A stretch of DNA of 64,000 nucleotides, from the NCBI GenBank assembly GCA_009761415.1, contig QUOL01000007.1, forward strand, positions 248,001-312,000. The letters are read 5' to 3'. The stretch comes from Sarcomyxa edulis (Eukaryota > Basidiomycota > Agaricomycetes > Agaricales > Mycenaceae). The notes under the pieces are model-generated. The model had not been told where the DNA came from, did no database searches, and saw nothing but the letters and a program-made list of their open reading frames with translations. This document shows, piece after piece, positions 15,303 to 25,900 of this stretch (its first letter is position 1; every line of letters starts with the position of its first letter). A program made the translations under genes and the position numbers.

Positions 15303-16581
15303 TCAGACCAATTGGTTGACGTGCCGTGTGTAGACAGCTAGGTGACAGTTAGAAACAAAGACCCATTACAAAATGCAAAGGATAGGACATACCAGAAACC
15401 ATTGCATGATCACGTTCATACGGCTCCAACGTCACTTGCTCTAGAGGTTTGAAGTGGTTCTCTCGTAGCTTCTTGACCTCCTGCATGAAGATTGCCTCTG
15501 GTGCGGCGGTAGAATCGATACAGCTGGCTTTGATGGAGATAATACAGTGTCCCCCATCTTTGAGGAAACTCTCTGCGTTGTGAATGACGATACGAGCCTG
15601 ATCAGGCTGGGCAACATCAGCGAAAATGGTGTCGACAGTTGCAATAAGCATGCGGTATTTGTTGGGGAGACGCGCATCTTCCACGATAGCTAAAGGACTG
15701 TCAATACACAGTGCAGAAAAAAAAAATCGTGACACTCACGAATAACGTTGGTACGCTTTTTAGCCATGTTGATCAAATCGCGACCCGATCTTGGCGAGAA
15801 TTCTACTGCATACACCAGACCCGTCTGGGGGCATCAAGATGTTATGTTAACATATAACCGCACCAAAAGGGTTAAAACACTCACCGGCCCAACGATGTCA
15901 GCAACATGGCTGACACTCGTTCCACTTGCAGCACCAAGGTATAGTACCTTGGAACCAGGCTGGATGAAGATGTCGTCCATACCACCCAGGACACCTGCAG
16001 CCAACTTGGAGCGGAAAGGATTCCAGACACGGTATTCCGTCTTCGTTCCCTCGACACCACCCTCTACAGATATCCGCTTCTCTCCGTACACTGACTCTCC
16101 AGGAACAATATTTTTTGTTACCAACATGTGGTCTTTGCCCTTGGCGATGAAAATTCCAGGATGTCTGTGAGGCTCTACAACGGTGTTGGAACCGCCTCTT
16201 GCGCCACCTCGTCCACCCCGAGCACCACGTCCTCCACGGTCACCTCCTCTGCCCCGTGGTGCGCCTCGGCCTCCTCCACCTCGTGCACCTACGAACGAAA
16301 ATTTTAACTCTGCGTAAATCAATAGTAAAAAACGGTAAAACGTACCTCGTCCTCCACGATCCCCACCTCTAAATCCTCCACGGTCTCCACCTCTGAATCC
16401 CCCTCGGTCTCCGCCTCTGAATCCTCCTCGGTCGCCACCTCTTCCTCCACCCCTTCCACCTCGATCACCACCTCGTCCACCAAATCCGCCACGGCCTCCG
16501 CCAGCTCCTAAAATTGAGTGTCAGATGGAGCAAAAATAGAGGGTATGTTTGCAAAATTGTACCGAACTCACCAAATGCCAT
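15303..16581 (-). CDS. NOP1: Fibrillarin, box C/D snoRNP 2'-O-methyltransferase
   Basis: Fibrillarin is the nucleolar SAM-dependent enzyme that 2'-O-methylates rRNA within box C/D snoRNPs. Exon 1 is ATG GCA TTT G (start at 16581). The next exon encodes a glycine/arginine-rich domain with repeated RGGDRGGF units (16350-16510), continued in the following exon to about 16200. The methyltransferase domain follows: [45 protein letters not shown], the SAM-binding [34 protein letters not shown] and [11 protein letters not shown]. It ends [13 protein letters not shown], stop at 15303-15305, where many orthologues read VYRP. No lesion was seen. It sits upstream of PMT2 on the same strand. Confidence 0.96.
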
Positions 16582-17687
16582 TTGTTTAGCGTATTTAGTG
16601 TTTTGGGGTAGAGTTTCTTGAGTTGTGTGAGGAGGAGGTCGTTCCCAAAATTTTTTGATTTGAGCACATTTGTTCCCACGCTCTTGCCTATTGTGGATCC
16701 AATTTCATTAGTACATGGCAGCATCTTGACTTGTTCCCAACTTGTTCCTCTTTTTTAACGGGCGTAACCTGCAGCTCTTGGTATTTGCAAGAATCACATA
16801 TATTCTGCCTTTCTCCTTTGCATTTCTAGGTCATCTCAAGGCGAAGCTCGTTCAGAATCCCGAGGTTCAAGTCCTAAGGTGTTTGAATAGGCTCCGGAGT
16901 CTTGAACTACAAGTTGACTTCAGGAAAGGGGGAATACTCCTTCGCCGCTTCGTCTTCCATCTCAGTTCCAAATCTTGTCTTTTTACCTCGAGAGGAATGT
17001 CCATCTCGAAGATCTACACGTCACCGAGCAGCTCTCTTCGGATTCGGGCTGTGATCTCCCTTGGCCCTGTTGGATCTCTATACAGATCCTGAACTGTCAT
17101 CAGTGGTGCGTATTTCGTCTATGAATGAATCTATATCTATGCAGACATACTGCATGTACCTCAACCCTGCAATCAGCATCCGATTCCGAAAGGTATTGCT
17201 CATCCAACAGTCCTTTCTACAGAGGTTGAGCTTATATGCTTCAAGCTACTCTATTCTCAGATGTGGCCATGGCATCATACTTGCTATACAAACCGCGAAG
17301 AGTGACTCCTAAAGGTCAACCTTCCAGGTCTTCATCTCGAATTCTCGCCTTGAAGGTTCAGTCTAGTCGCGCCTTTGGCCGCGCAATGTGATCCCCTCGA
17401 CCAACACGGAGACTCGATTACTCATTCCCGATTTTGATGCCCAATTTGCACTCCGGGCTGGAATATCCGGTAATAGGCCGCGAGGTTAGGTAAAGCTTCC
17501 CAATTGCCACCTTCTGCGCAAGGACTCTCATCTGTGTACGGACCTCCTGGCGATTCGGACTTATAAGGCAGTATTCTATGAGTCCATTCGGAAATATAAA
17601 TAAGTTCTCTCAATCTCCTTACCTCTCTCTCTTGTGTCTTGACCACCACGACCGTTCACGATCTATCCCTTCACGAACAACGCCACT
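16582..17687. other. Intergenic region with a possible LRR/F-box gene relic
   Basis: It lies between the divergent NOP1 (minus) and MFS transporter (plus) starts and must hold both promoters. On the plus strand, 16742-17092 reads ...NPEVQVLRCLNRLRSLELQV..., which looks like a leucine-rich repeat of the F-box/LRR kind. Related wording continues in other frames to about 17150 with stops between. This looks decayed. It is weak evidence, and no full repeat series can be shown. Confidence 0.3.
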
Positions 17688-19718
17688 ATGTCTATTCCAG
17701 TTCTCTTCCGCCAAACTGATCGACCGTCCTCAGACTCCGATGGTCACACTGTGCGCTCTAGTGTCTCGACTACCTTAAACGCCTCGAAAAAAGAACTAGA
17801 AACCGACCACATACGGTCCTCTCTGATCGATATAACTTCGGACGACTACCCAGATGGTGGTCTACGAGCTTGGCTTGTCCTCATCGGTGTAAGTAAATCA
17901 TTGCATCTCATACACATATTCGTTTGCTGATCAACCGAGATACCAGGCCATGTGTATAACATTTTCGACGTGAGTCTTGCACGTTGTTCGGCGTTTACAA
18001 ATCATTTCTCCTGCGACGCTGCTTATCCGGCTTCCTGACATCGGATGTGATCAATTTTTCTAACATCTCGCTCGTCGTCCTGTTGTTCTGTATAGATTCG
18101 GTTATGTCAACGCGTGGGGTGTGAGTTGAACATAGAAACACGCCCAGGATTCCGACACGTAAATTAACATACTAGCATCGGAACAGGTTTTCCAATCTTA
18201 TTATCAGGAAACTCTTTTGCACGATTCTTCTCCTTCGGCCATGTAAGTAAATCGTTGTCCTCCATTCAATTCAGTTCCCGTTTGACGCTATCTTTCTAGT
18301 GCATGGATAGGCTCCATACAGGTTCGTAAAGATCTTCTCATTCACTTTTACTACAAAACCCACTATGCTATAGTATTGTCTGGTCTACCTCCCCGGCTTG
18401 ATTGTTGGTCGTCTATTCGACATAGGACACTTTCGAGTTCTATCTCTCAGTGCAAGTGGCCTCCTTATATTAGCGACATTTTTGGTCGCGGAATGTACAA
18501 AATACTGGCACTTCCTTCTGTGTCAGGGTTTTGCGATTGGGGTGAGTCATCTCGTACAGTCGTACTTCTGGTATTGACATTAGCGTATCTAGCTAGCTAG
18601 TGGTGCTATATTTGGTCCCACAATGGCTGTCATTGCGCATTGGTTCAGTAGACGTCGTGGATTTGCGGTAGGTATGACAGCGGTCGGATCGTCTATTGGT
18701 GGAACTGTCTTCCCCATTGCTGCTCGTCAGCTCATTCCACGTGTCGGGTACGATCAATCGATCCTAATTTACTCTATTCAAGCTCATACATAACCAGATT
18801 CCCATGGACGATGCGAATTTTTGGGTTCATACTCATGCTTACTCTCGGGTTAGCAAATTTGACGTTGAAGCGACGGCTACCTCCGATCAATGTTACTGGA
18901 GGCCATTTCAATCTACGAGCGTTCAAGTCTGCCCCATATACTTTCTACTGCATCTCTTCATTCTTCACGTTTCTTGGATTATACACTGGTGTGTCTGTTG
19001 CCAGAATCAATCCATATGCATATGTTTATACTCTTCTTCAGTGTTGACATTCATAGATGTCAGCGCAACGGCGATAGGGATATCGTCTGATTTCTCCTTT
19101 TATCTGGTCTCCATTGCCAACGCAAGTGGAGGCATAGGACGACTGTTCTGCAGTTCTATCTCAGATCGTTTCGGTGCGTAATTACACCTCGTTGTTGATT
19201 GCCCGTCGATTAATCACTTGCGGGGGAGTAGGTCCCATGAACATCATGATTCCGTTCACCATTATCACTGCGGCCATGACATTTGCATGGCCCTTTGCTC
19301 AAACTAAGGCAACACTTATCCTCGTCGGTACCCTATATGGGTGAGCGTCATGTTTTGTATCTGTGGGACTGTCTGATCTCCCAGTCCCTCAGTTTCTTCT
19401 CTGGGGCATACACCGCACTTATATCGAAACCTATGATGGAATTTGGCGACACAACAGATGTCGGGCGGCGACTAGGGATGTTCATGTCTATCCTTTCCAT
19501 CGGTGCGCTTACTGGACCTCCAATATCTGGAGCAATAAACCTATCAACGGGGAAGTTTGCGGACGTTGGATTTTATGCGGGCATGTACTTTCCATCTATC
19601 AAGGTCGATCGGTTCATTGAAGTATCACGTTCATCCAGGAACCATGATTCTTCTCGGTGTTGCTTTTATGGCTATCAGCCGTCATCTAGTGTTAAAACGA
19701 GTCTGGGGAAAGTTTTAA
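17688..19718 (+). CDS. MFS transporter, monocarboxylate transporter (Mch/SLC16-like) family
   Basis: This is a twelve-helix plasma-membrane carrier of the fungal monocarboxylate-transporter-homologue group. The substrate cannot be told from sequence; yeast relatives include the riboflavin carrier Mch5. The start MSIPVLFRQTDRPSSDSDGH is followed by a hydrophilic tail and the family motif DDYPDGGLRAWLVLIGAMCI, then NAWGVFQSYYQETLL, GPTMAVIAHWFSRRRGFAVG (the helix 4-5 loop), IPRVGFPWTMRIFGFILMLT, ANASGGIGRLF, KPMMEFGDTTDVGRRLGMFM and GALTGPPISGAI. It ends RHLVLKRVWGKF, TAA at 19716-19718. About ten introns were spliced. The last intron appears to use a GC donor (GCGG|GCATGT near 19578) to give YAGTMILLGVAF. 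A decayed partial copy follows downstream. Confidence 0.88.
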
Positions 19719-19929
19719 ATAGATGTGTACTTATCGCATGGGTCTTTTCCATTTGCATAGACCGTCTCCAAAATAGATATTGATGCTTCATGTCGAAGAT
19801 ATACCTCCAATCCTCTGGAAATACCACTCGATACGGCAAACCATAGTTATCCTTGCTTCGTATGTTGAAGTTGCTGAAATCTCAATACGTTTGATGCTGA
19901 ACCTTCCACCCTATGTTAGATAAGATGAG

Positions 19930-20376
19930 AAAACAGGCTTGTATCGCCAACATCCATCTCTGGCCCATTTACGACAATGACGGCTGTCATGACATACTCA
20001 TGGCCCTTGTTCATCGTTGCACTCTCATATGTATGACACCCTTTGCTTCTCATCTCTAAGGTTCACCTCGTGTCCATTATCCTCTCTTACGTTCGTCTTT
20101 GGACATGTCTCTCACATGTGCGGCGATTGGATCCCCTCCGGTCCTCCTATATCTGGCGCCATCGGCCGTGCATCAGGGAGGTATGACGATGGAGGCTGGC
20201 ACTCAGGTACGCACCGCATCATAGGGATTTTCATTAAATCTGTGATCATAATATACAGGTCGGAGTATGTACCTGCTGGCGATCGTACCAATGCTCATTA
20301 TTCAGGTCCGGTGCGGACGTTTCGGGACGAGTGCTACCGATCTCATTGCCCAAGCACCACGCGCTCAACGTCTATG
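19930..20376 (+). pseudogene. Decayed tandem copy of the MFS transporter 3' end
   Basis: This repeats the last exons of the preceding transporter. TAVMTYSWPL corresponds to TAAMTFAWPF, and GPPISGAIGRASGRYDDGGW corresponds to GPPISGAINLSTGKFADVGF. A GT-AG intron (about 20210-20260) at the homologous place leads in frame to GRSMYLLAIVPMLIIQV and a TGA near 20374. The copy lacks everything before about the eighth helix and the KPMMEFGD block. It also carries a frameshift just before the GPPISG motif (AAIGSPP ends in another frame near 20145). I infer a partial tandem duplication that has decayed. Divergence from the intact gene is substantial, so it is not recent. Confidence 0.75.
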
Positions 20377-21229
20377 ATACTGAACCTCCGGATGTCTGTC
20401 CCTTGAGTCAGACTTTGACGTGTGAAATGGTGAGTCACTTCCCCGTCATTGTACCTTTAATGTTGGAGGCTCGGTGATCTCCTCCTAATTATAGGCCCCG
20501 ATCCGTGTCAGTCTCGGGGATGTTATACGCATTGCCGAAATTTTAACGCCACCGGTATCTGTCTCGTCGGACAAATCAAGGCCCGACGTCGATATCACAA
20601 TATACTGAGAGTCCAGTCCCCGAATCCAGTGCACAAATGCGGCAAGGCGCGGATATATGATCGATGCCAACAATTTGGATCAGATTTGCTACAAATTTGC
20701 TACGAGGATCGTTCGGCTTGGTCGTACCGTACTAATCTTGTAAGCCATTCACTGCTTATGCTCACTGAATACAGACACCAGATACCGCGCTTATCATATA
20801 CATGCTCAATTATAGCTTTCTAGCAAACCTTGTGCTTCGACACTCAGTCAATGTCTATTTATGGTCTGTTTCCGAGTCCTCCAAGGTTCCGGCCTTCCGG
20901 CACCTCAATGGCAGGTGATTCTAATACACACAAATAACCATACCACTGCCACTGCTCCTCAGTACGACAAATCAAGTATTCATTCCACGAAATCCTGAGG
21001 ACATCATCATATGCAGACATGGTACTAAGATAGCAACAATCCGTCAATATGTTGTACTAGCAGTACCCGTGACTAACGTCACGGGCCAGATTGTACAAGG
21101 TACCAAAGATGAAATTTGGTGTCGAAAAATGAAACGAAAATAATAAGTTATGTACAAAGTGAAGTAGCGACGATAATCGTAAGAATACAGGTATATGGCT
21201 TATGGATCCTGATGATGTTGAGTTATCAA
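20377..21229. other. Intergenic region, nothing recognised
   Basis: No coherent reading frame, terminal repeat or RNA gene was seen between the transporter relic and the convergent hypothetical gene. Confidence 0.45.
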
Positions 21230-22308
21230 TCAGAGGTCTTCTGTCCCGACTGAAGAGAGACTCGAGGTAGGCGACGGCTGAGGTGTGGACGGAGCTTTCT
21301 GGGTAGATTTCGAAGATGTTACAGATTTCGAGGATGTGGATTTCGGATTGAGAGCAGCTTTGGAAGCTGCTGAGCGAGTATTCTTCGTCGGGACTGAAGG
21401 AATCGCAGACCCGTCATTCTGTTTTTGCCGCTTGTTCGGCGTAGAATTCGTGAGGTCGTCAAAGTGGAATTTGAGTTTCCTCGGATGTGAGGTTTGCGCT
21501 GCAAGCATGGTGTTAACTCCTTTAGTTTATTGCAGAAAAAGATGTCACTTACTGTCATCCGGAGATATTACAGGTATAGGTGCAGGTACAGTGGGACGGC
21601 CGAGGAAGCTGATGTTTTCCACTTCAACATAGAAGCGATCGGGAAAACCTGTCTTGTCTATGGTGAAACGACAGAGAAACGCACTGAATGATACATATGT
21701 ATTGTTGTGTGGAACAGGCTTTCCCTTTTTGTATCGATGGGAGTCCGGAATGAGCCCACGTACGGGGAAGACGGAGAACGGTCGATCGTTCTTGAGGGCA
21801 GCAGTGTATTGTGCCGAATCGACCTCGAAAGTGGAGGTGTCTTTGTTTGCATTGATCGCCGTGCCAGTTATTTGAACAAAAGGACGACATCGGGGATCTT
21901 CGGCAGTTACTGGGATGAGCTGCAAGGCATATGGATAAGAATTACGATGCGGATGACAGGGTTCATACGACGTACCCAAATGATATCCCCCACTACTTGG
22001 TAATCCTCCGGATTCAGATCTCCCGTTGTGAGCTCTGCGTGTTTTGACATCTTGGCAACCTAAAATCGGCATGTAGACGTTGTGTGAGCAATTCCGGGTA
22101 AGAATGAGACAGCGAGATTTACATTGGCGTATACAAAGTATTGTCCGACTTCTTCAAAAGCCAAGTCTAGCCCATTGAAGTAGCGGAAGGCGCCAACCAA
22201 AGATTGTCCCGGTCCCAGATAGAATTGTGTGTCGAAGAGGAGAGTCTTCCCTTCGAGAACCCGAGGGTTTTCGAAGACAGCCAAGCCCATGATCACGGCA
22301 GATGACAT
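21230..22308 (-). CDS. Hypothetical protein of a basidiomycete-expanded type
   Basis: The start at 22308 gives MSSAVIMGLAVFENPRVLEG. Three exons join across short introns: ...FVYANV | AKMSKHAELTTGDLNPEDYQ..., and ...VISPDD | AQTSHPRKLKFHFDDLTNST.... The stop is at 21230. The first two thirds look like a compact beta-rich domain: VQITGTAINANKDTSTFEVD, VPHNNTYVSFSAFLCRF, YVEVENISFLGRPTVPAP. The wording recalls hypothetical proteins common in Agaricomycetes, with an OB-fold-like rhythm (inference only). The C-terminus is a basic Ser/Thr/Lys-rich tail. No lesion was seen. It lies just downstream of the Helitron, but outside it if the 3' end proposed at 22692 is right. Confidence 0.7.
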
Positions 22309-22691
22309 GCCTGAGGATGAGAGATAGATAGAAGTGCTTGAGGTGCTCGAGGGTGTGATGCAATGTTATTGAAAGTGTTTTCAGATGTGGGGCGACTGCT
22401 GTAGGAGCACCTAGTTTTATACTGTGGAGGATGGCTAGGTCAGAAGTCTGTGGACCCTTGTAGAAAGTAAGGAAAGATGACGGTAGTCATCGAGGCTCAA
22501 AGCCCTGGAGGCCTGAAGGTCGAAGACTTGTCGAAGCGAAGAGACTCGAATGTCGGTGATCGAGACAGTGAGCGAGATCCGACTCACTGATGCGTGCGTG
22601 GGCACAGCCACCCCGCCGTTTCTCAACCACACATTGAATCCTGCTACAGCAAATGATATACTACATGTTCTGACTTTGGGGTATCTCTCTA

Positions 22692-22720
22692 TTAGTATGT
22701 GACACTGGGACTGTGTCCTT
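22692..22720 (-). mobile_element. Candidate Helitron 3' terminus (hairpin plus CTAA)
   Basis: Read on the minus strand, this is GACAC-AGTCCCA-GTGTC (5-bp stem), then ACATA, then CTAA followed by T. Helitrons end with a short hairpin a few bases before CTRR and insert between A and T. The order and orientation fit the Rep/helicase gene, whose stop is about 265 bp upstream. The stem is short, so this is a proposal rather than a proof. Confidence 0.4.
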
Positions 22721-22955
22721 AGTTTACCTCTGGAAATCTTAGTTTAGTCGCAATCGAATATGTGGACCTCTTGGGAATGATGCACAGCCACACATACCAG
22801 GCCTTTATTCTCGAGCGCATCGTTGCTCATGCTGGCACAAGTACACAAACAAATGGAGATATCTGATTTGTATGTACTGCTACTGCTACTGCTATTGTTA
22901 CTCCCAACAGTAGCAAGGTAACATGGATGTCGAGTGTAAGACAGATGTTATAGAA

Positions 22956-25900
22956 TCAGTCCATCAATACCTCGGGGTAGACTATGTTCAATGTCCTCGT
23001 CTCCGTAGCATCATCAGGGAGTAAGACTCTGATTCGGTGGCTTGAAGTTGCTCTAGAGAGTGCAACGTACAGTTGCCCATGTGCAAATACTGGGCAACGA
23101 AGGTATAATCCAACATGCCTTACGGACTGGCCTTGTGCTTTATTGATAGACATTGCAAAAGCGAGGCGAGCAGGGAATTGAAGCCGTTGTAGAACGAAAG
23201 AAAATTCAGCAGTACCAGAAGAAGGTCAAAGAGGAATCCGTGGTATGAATGCTACTTCGCCGGCATGCTCCCCTCCAAGCAGTTTGACTTCAAGGACTCG
23301 GCCCGATATACGCTGGACCACCATCCTTGTCCCATTACAAAGACCATGCCTGGGCGCTAGGTTGCGCAAAAGGATCATTGGGCATCCAAGCTTGATGTTG
23401 ATTTCGCCTGGTGGAAGTCCCGACGCATTGAGGGACCGTAGGTATTCAATCGGGACTTCGTTCGTGCCTGTTGGATTGTCCACTCCACGCTCGGCGACAA
23501 TGGTGTCGGCACTCAGAAGCTGGTGTGCATCTCCAGACATGCGGCCTAGGATATCTTGGTTCAGACCGTCCACATTCTTGTTGCGTGGAGCCAAGATTGT
23601 ACGTTCCAGGAAATACTCGGGTGGAGGCGTAAGACCAGTCAGGTTGGGGTAAATGGTGTCGATGAGAGCCGATGTATTTTCGCAGCGCATGTGATCAGGC
23701 AAGGCTACTATTCCATCTTCGTCTGCTCCTCGACCATGACCAATATCGATCAACCAACTTGCAAAGGCTTCTTCGTCCGTTCCGGGTTCTAGACGCATAT
23801 TCAGTCGAAGATTCAGAACTTCAATATGGTTCCAGATGCGGGATCGCAGAAGGGTCGCATTGATGATATCCTCACGCGATCCTTTGGGTACGACGGGAAG
23901 AATTTGCTGGAAATCTCCACCAAAAACCACAGTGACTCCACCAAATGGACGGTTGTCATCTCGGATGTCCCGTAAGGTTCTGTCGAGAGCCTCGTGCGTA
24001 TGTCGATGATGCATGAGAGCCTCGTCCCAGATAATTATCTTCGTGACACGTAGCAAGCCAGCCAGGTACCCCTCTTTTGGGATCGAACAGACTGAATTCT
24101 CATTCACTTCGATGGGAATTTTGAACATCGAGTGCGCTGTTCTTCCCCCGCGCAAGATGAGAGCCGATATCCCGGATGACGCAACACAGATTATGATCTG
24201 ACCGTCCCCGCGCACTGTATATGCCACGGTATTGTATACAAAGGTTTTTCCAGTTCCTCCTGAGCCGTTCAAAAAGAAGGTTTTTCCAAGACCCTCGCGG
24301 ACGGAATTCATGATTGACTCATATGCCTTGAGTTGATCAGCGTTGAAACTTGAGATTTCGAGCGTTTGCGGCAACACGTTCATCTTCTCGAGTATAGTTG
24401 AGCTGCTCTGCGATGAGGGGGTTGTCGCCTTGTAGATTCCAATCCTGAAGAGGTAAGGGCAATGAGAAATCCGATAGAGCATGTCCGGACTCTTTGAGGA
24501 TGTTGTTCAATAGGAACAGGCCGTAATCGTAGATGTCTTCTTCCGTAGCATCCTCCCTTCCCATACGTAGAAGTCGACGTGGTAGATCATCGCAGATATG
24601 TTCTCGGAATTCGTTCCAGAGTTGTAAAGAGTCTCGGGGAGTGCTGAATAAGAGAATGATGGCAAAAAGATGTCGGAGTTGAGTTCCAGTTTGCATGACG
24701 GAAGCTTCTTGTAAGCACATTCGCCATTCACCATCATCTTCGAGAAGGCCGCGAGCAAGACAGGCAGTGTGAAATGTGGGGTGTACAACACCCTCAAAGG
24801 TTCGCAAGTCTTCGAACGATTTCGGACCCTTTACAACGGCAAGAAGTGTCCGAAGATAGAATTGTTCACCTGCGGTAGGTGGAATAAAGACCATGCGGCC
24901 CAAGGCAAAGCCCCTTCTGCGAAGCGCCCAATGCTCTGATCCGTTCGCTCCTTTCCAGACAAACTTCTGCGGAAATTCTTGATATGTAAGCTGTCGAGCA
25001 GTTTCCCTGTCAGATCCTGCGTTGGCAACAAAGAACTGAGTAAGCTTTGTTCGCTCAGTGCCTGCACGGGCGAGAATGTCTTGAGGATCCTCATCTGGAT
25101 CATAGGTGACTAAATGATGTCCTGGTAAGTGGACTTGGAGACGAACAACGTTTGGAATCTGCTCGTGGGTGTCGTAGTGGAAGATTCGACATACAGCTTC
25201 AGGAGCTGCGATGTAACGACCGTCAATGAACGATTTGATTTCATCACGTTCAATCTGAAGAGTTGCGCGATCACCGCCTGTGAAGTATGAGTGTATAAGG
25301 ATGTAGAAGTATCGGAAGAAAGAATCGAAAGAGGCTTACCTTTATGCATGTATTTGAAAATATATTTGATAGACCGTACAGTTGCGGCGCACTCGACATT
25401 GATATGGCAGTCATATTTGGCAGACAGATAAGGGTTATGCGGTATGATGAACCGGTTATCGATGAAGTGGTTGCCCACCTTGTAAGAGTGTCCATCATCT
25501 GGTCTGGCGTATAAAGGGTATCCGTCGTGATCAATAGTTGTATGAGGTTGGAAAGCCTTTGGATAGAATTTCGTACATTTACCATTCTCCATACATACGG
25601 AGTGTGGGTTCAGTGTACCACAGGGACCGTGTATCATGCATTTCTTGACGGTCTCAAAGAGAAGGGGCTCGGTCTCGGGGTCAGGCCATGTCGCCCGTAT
25701 CACAGAATCAACATCTGTAACCGACAGGAGCTTGTGGGGCTCAGCCAAGACAACCAATAGGTGCATATGAGGGATACCGCGTTTTTGAAATTCATCGACC
25801 CACACATACGCTACCGCCATTCCGAAAATGCCATTCTCGTAAATTTCCTTCAAGATAGCCTGCTTTTTCATGTGGAAGACGCGTGCGACCAAGTCTGGGC

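Noticed and set aside
22883..22918. Hairpin TGCTACTG...CAGTAGCA beside a CTGCTA microsatellite as Helitron 3' end
   Set aside because: No CTRR sequence follows at a fitting distance on the minus strand; the stem is part of a short simple repeat.
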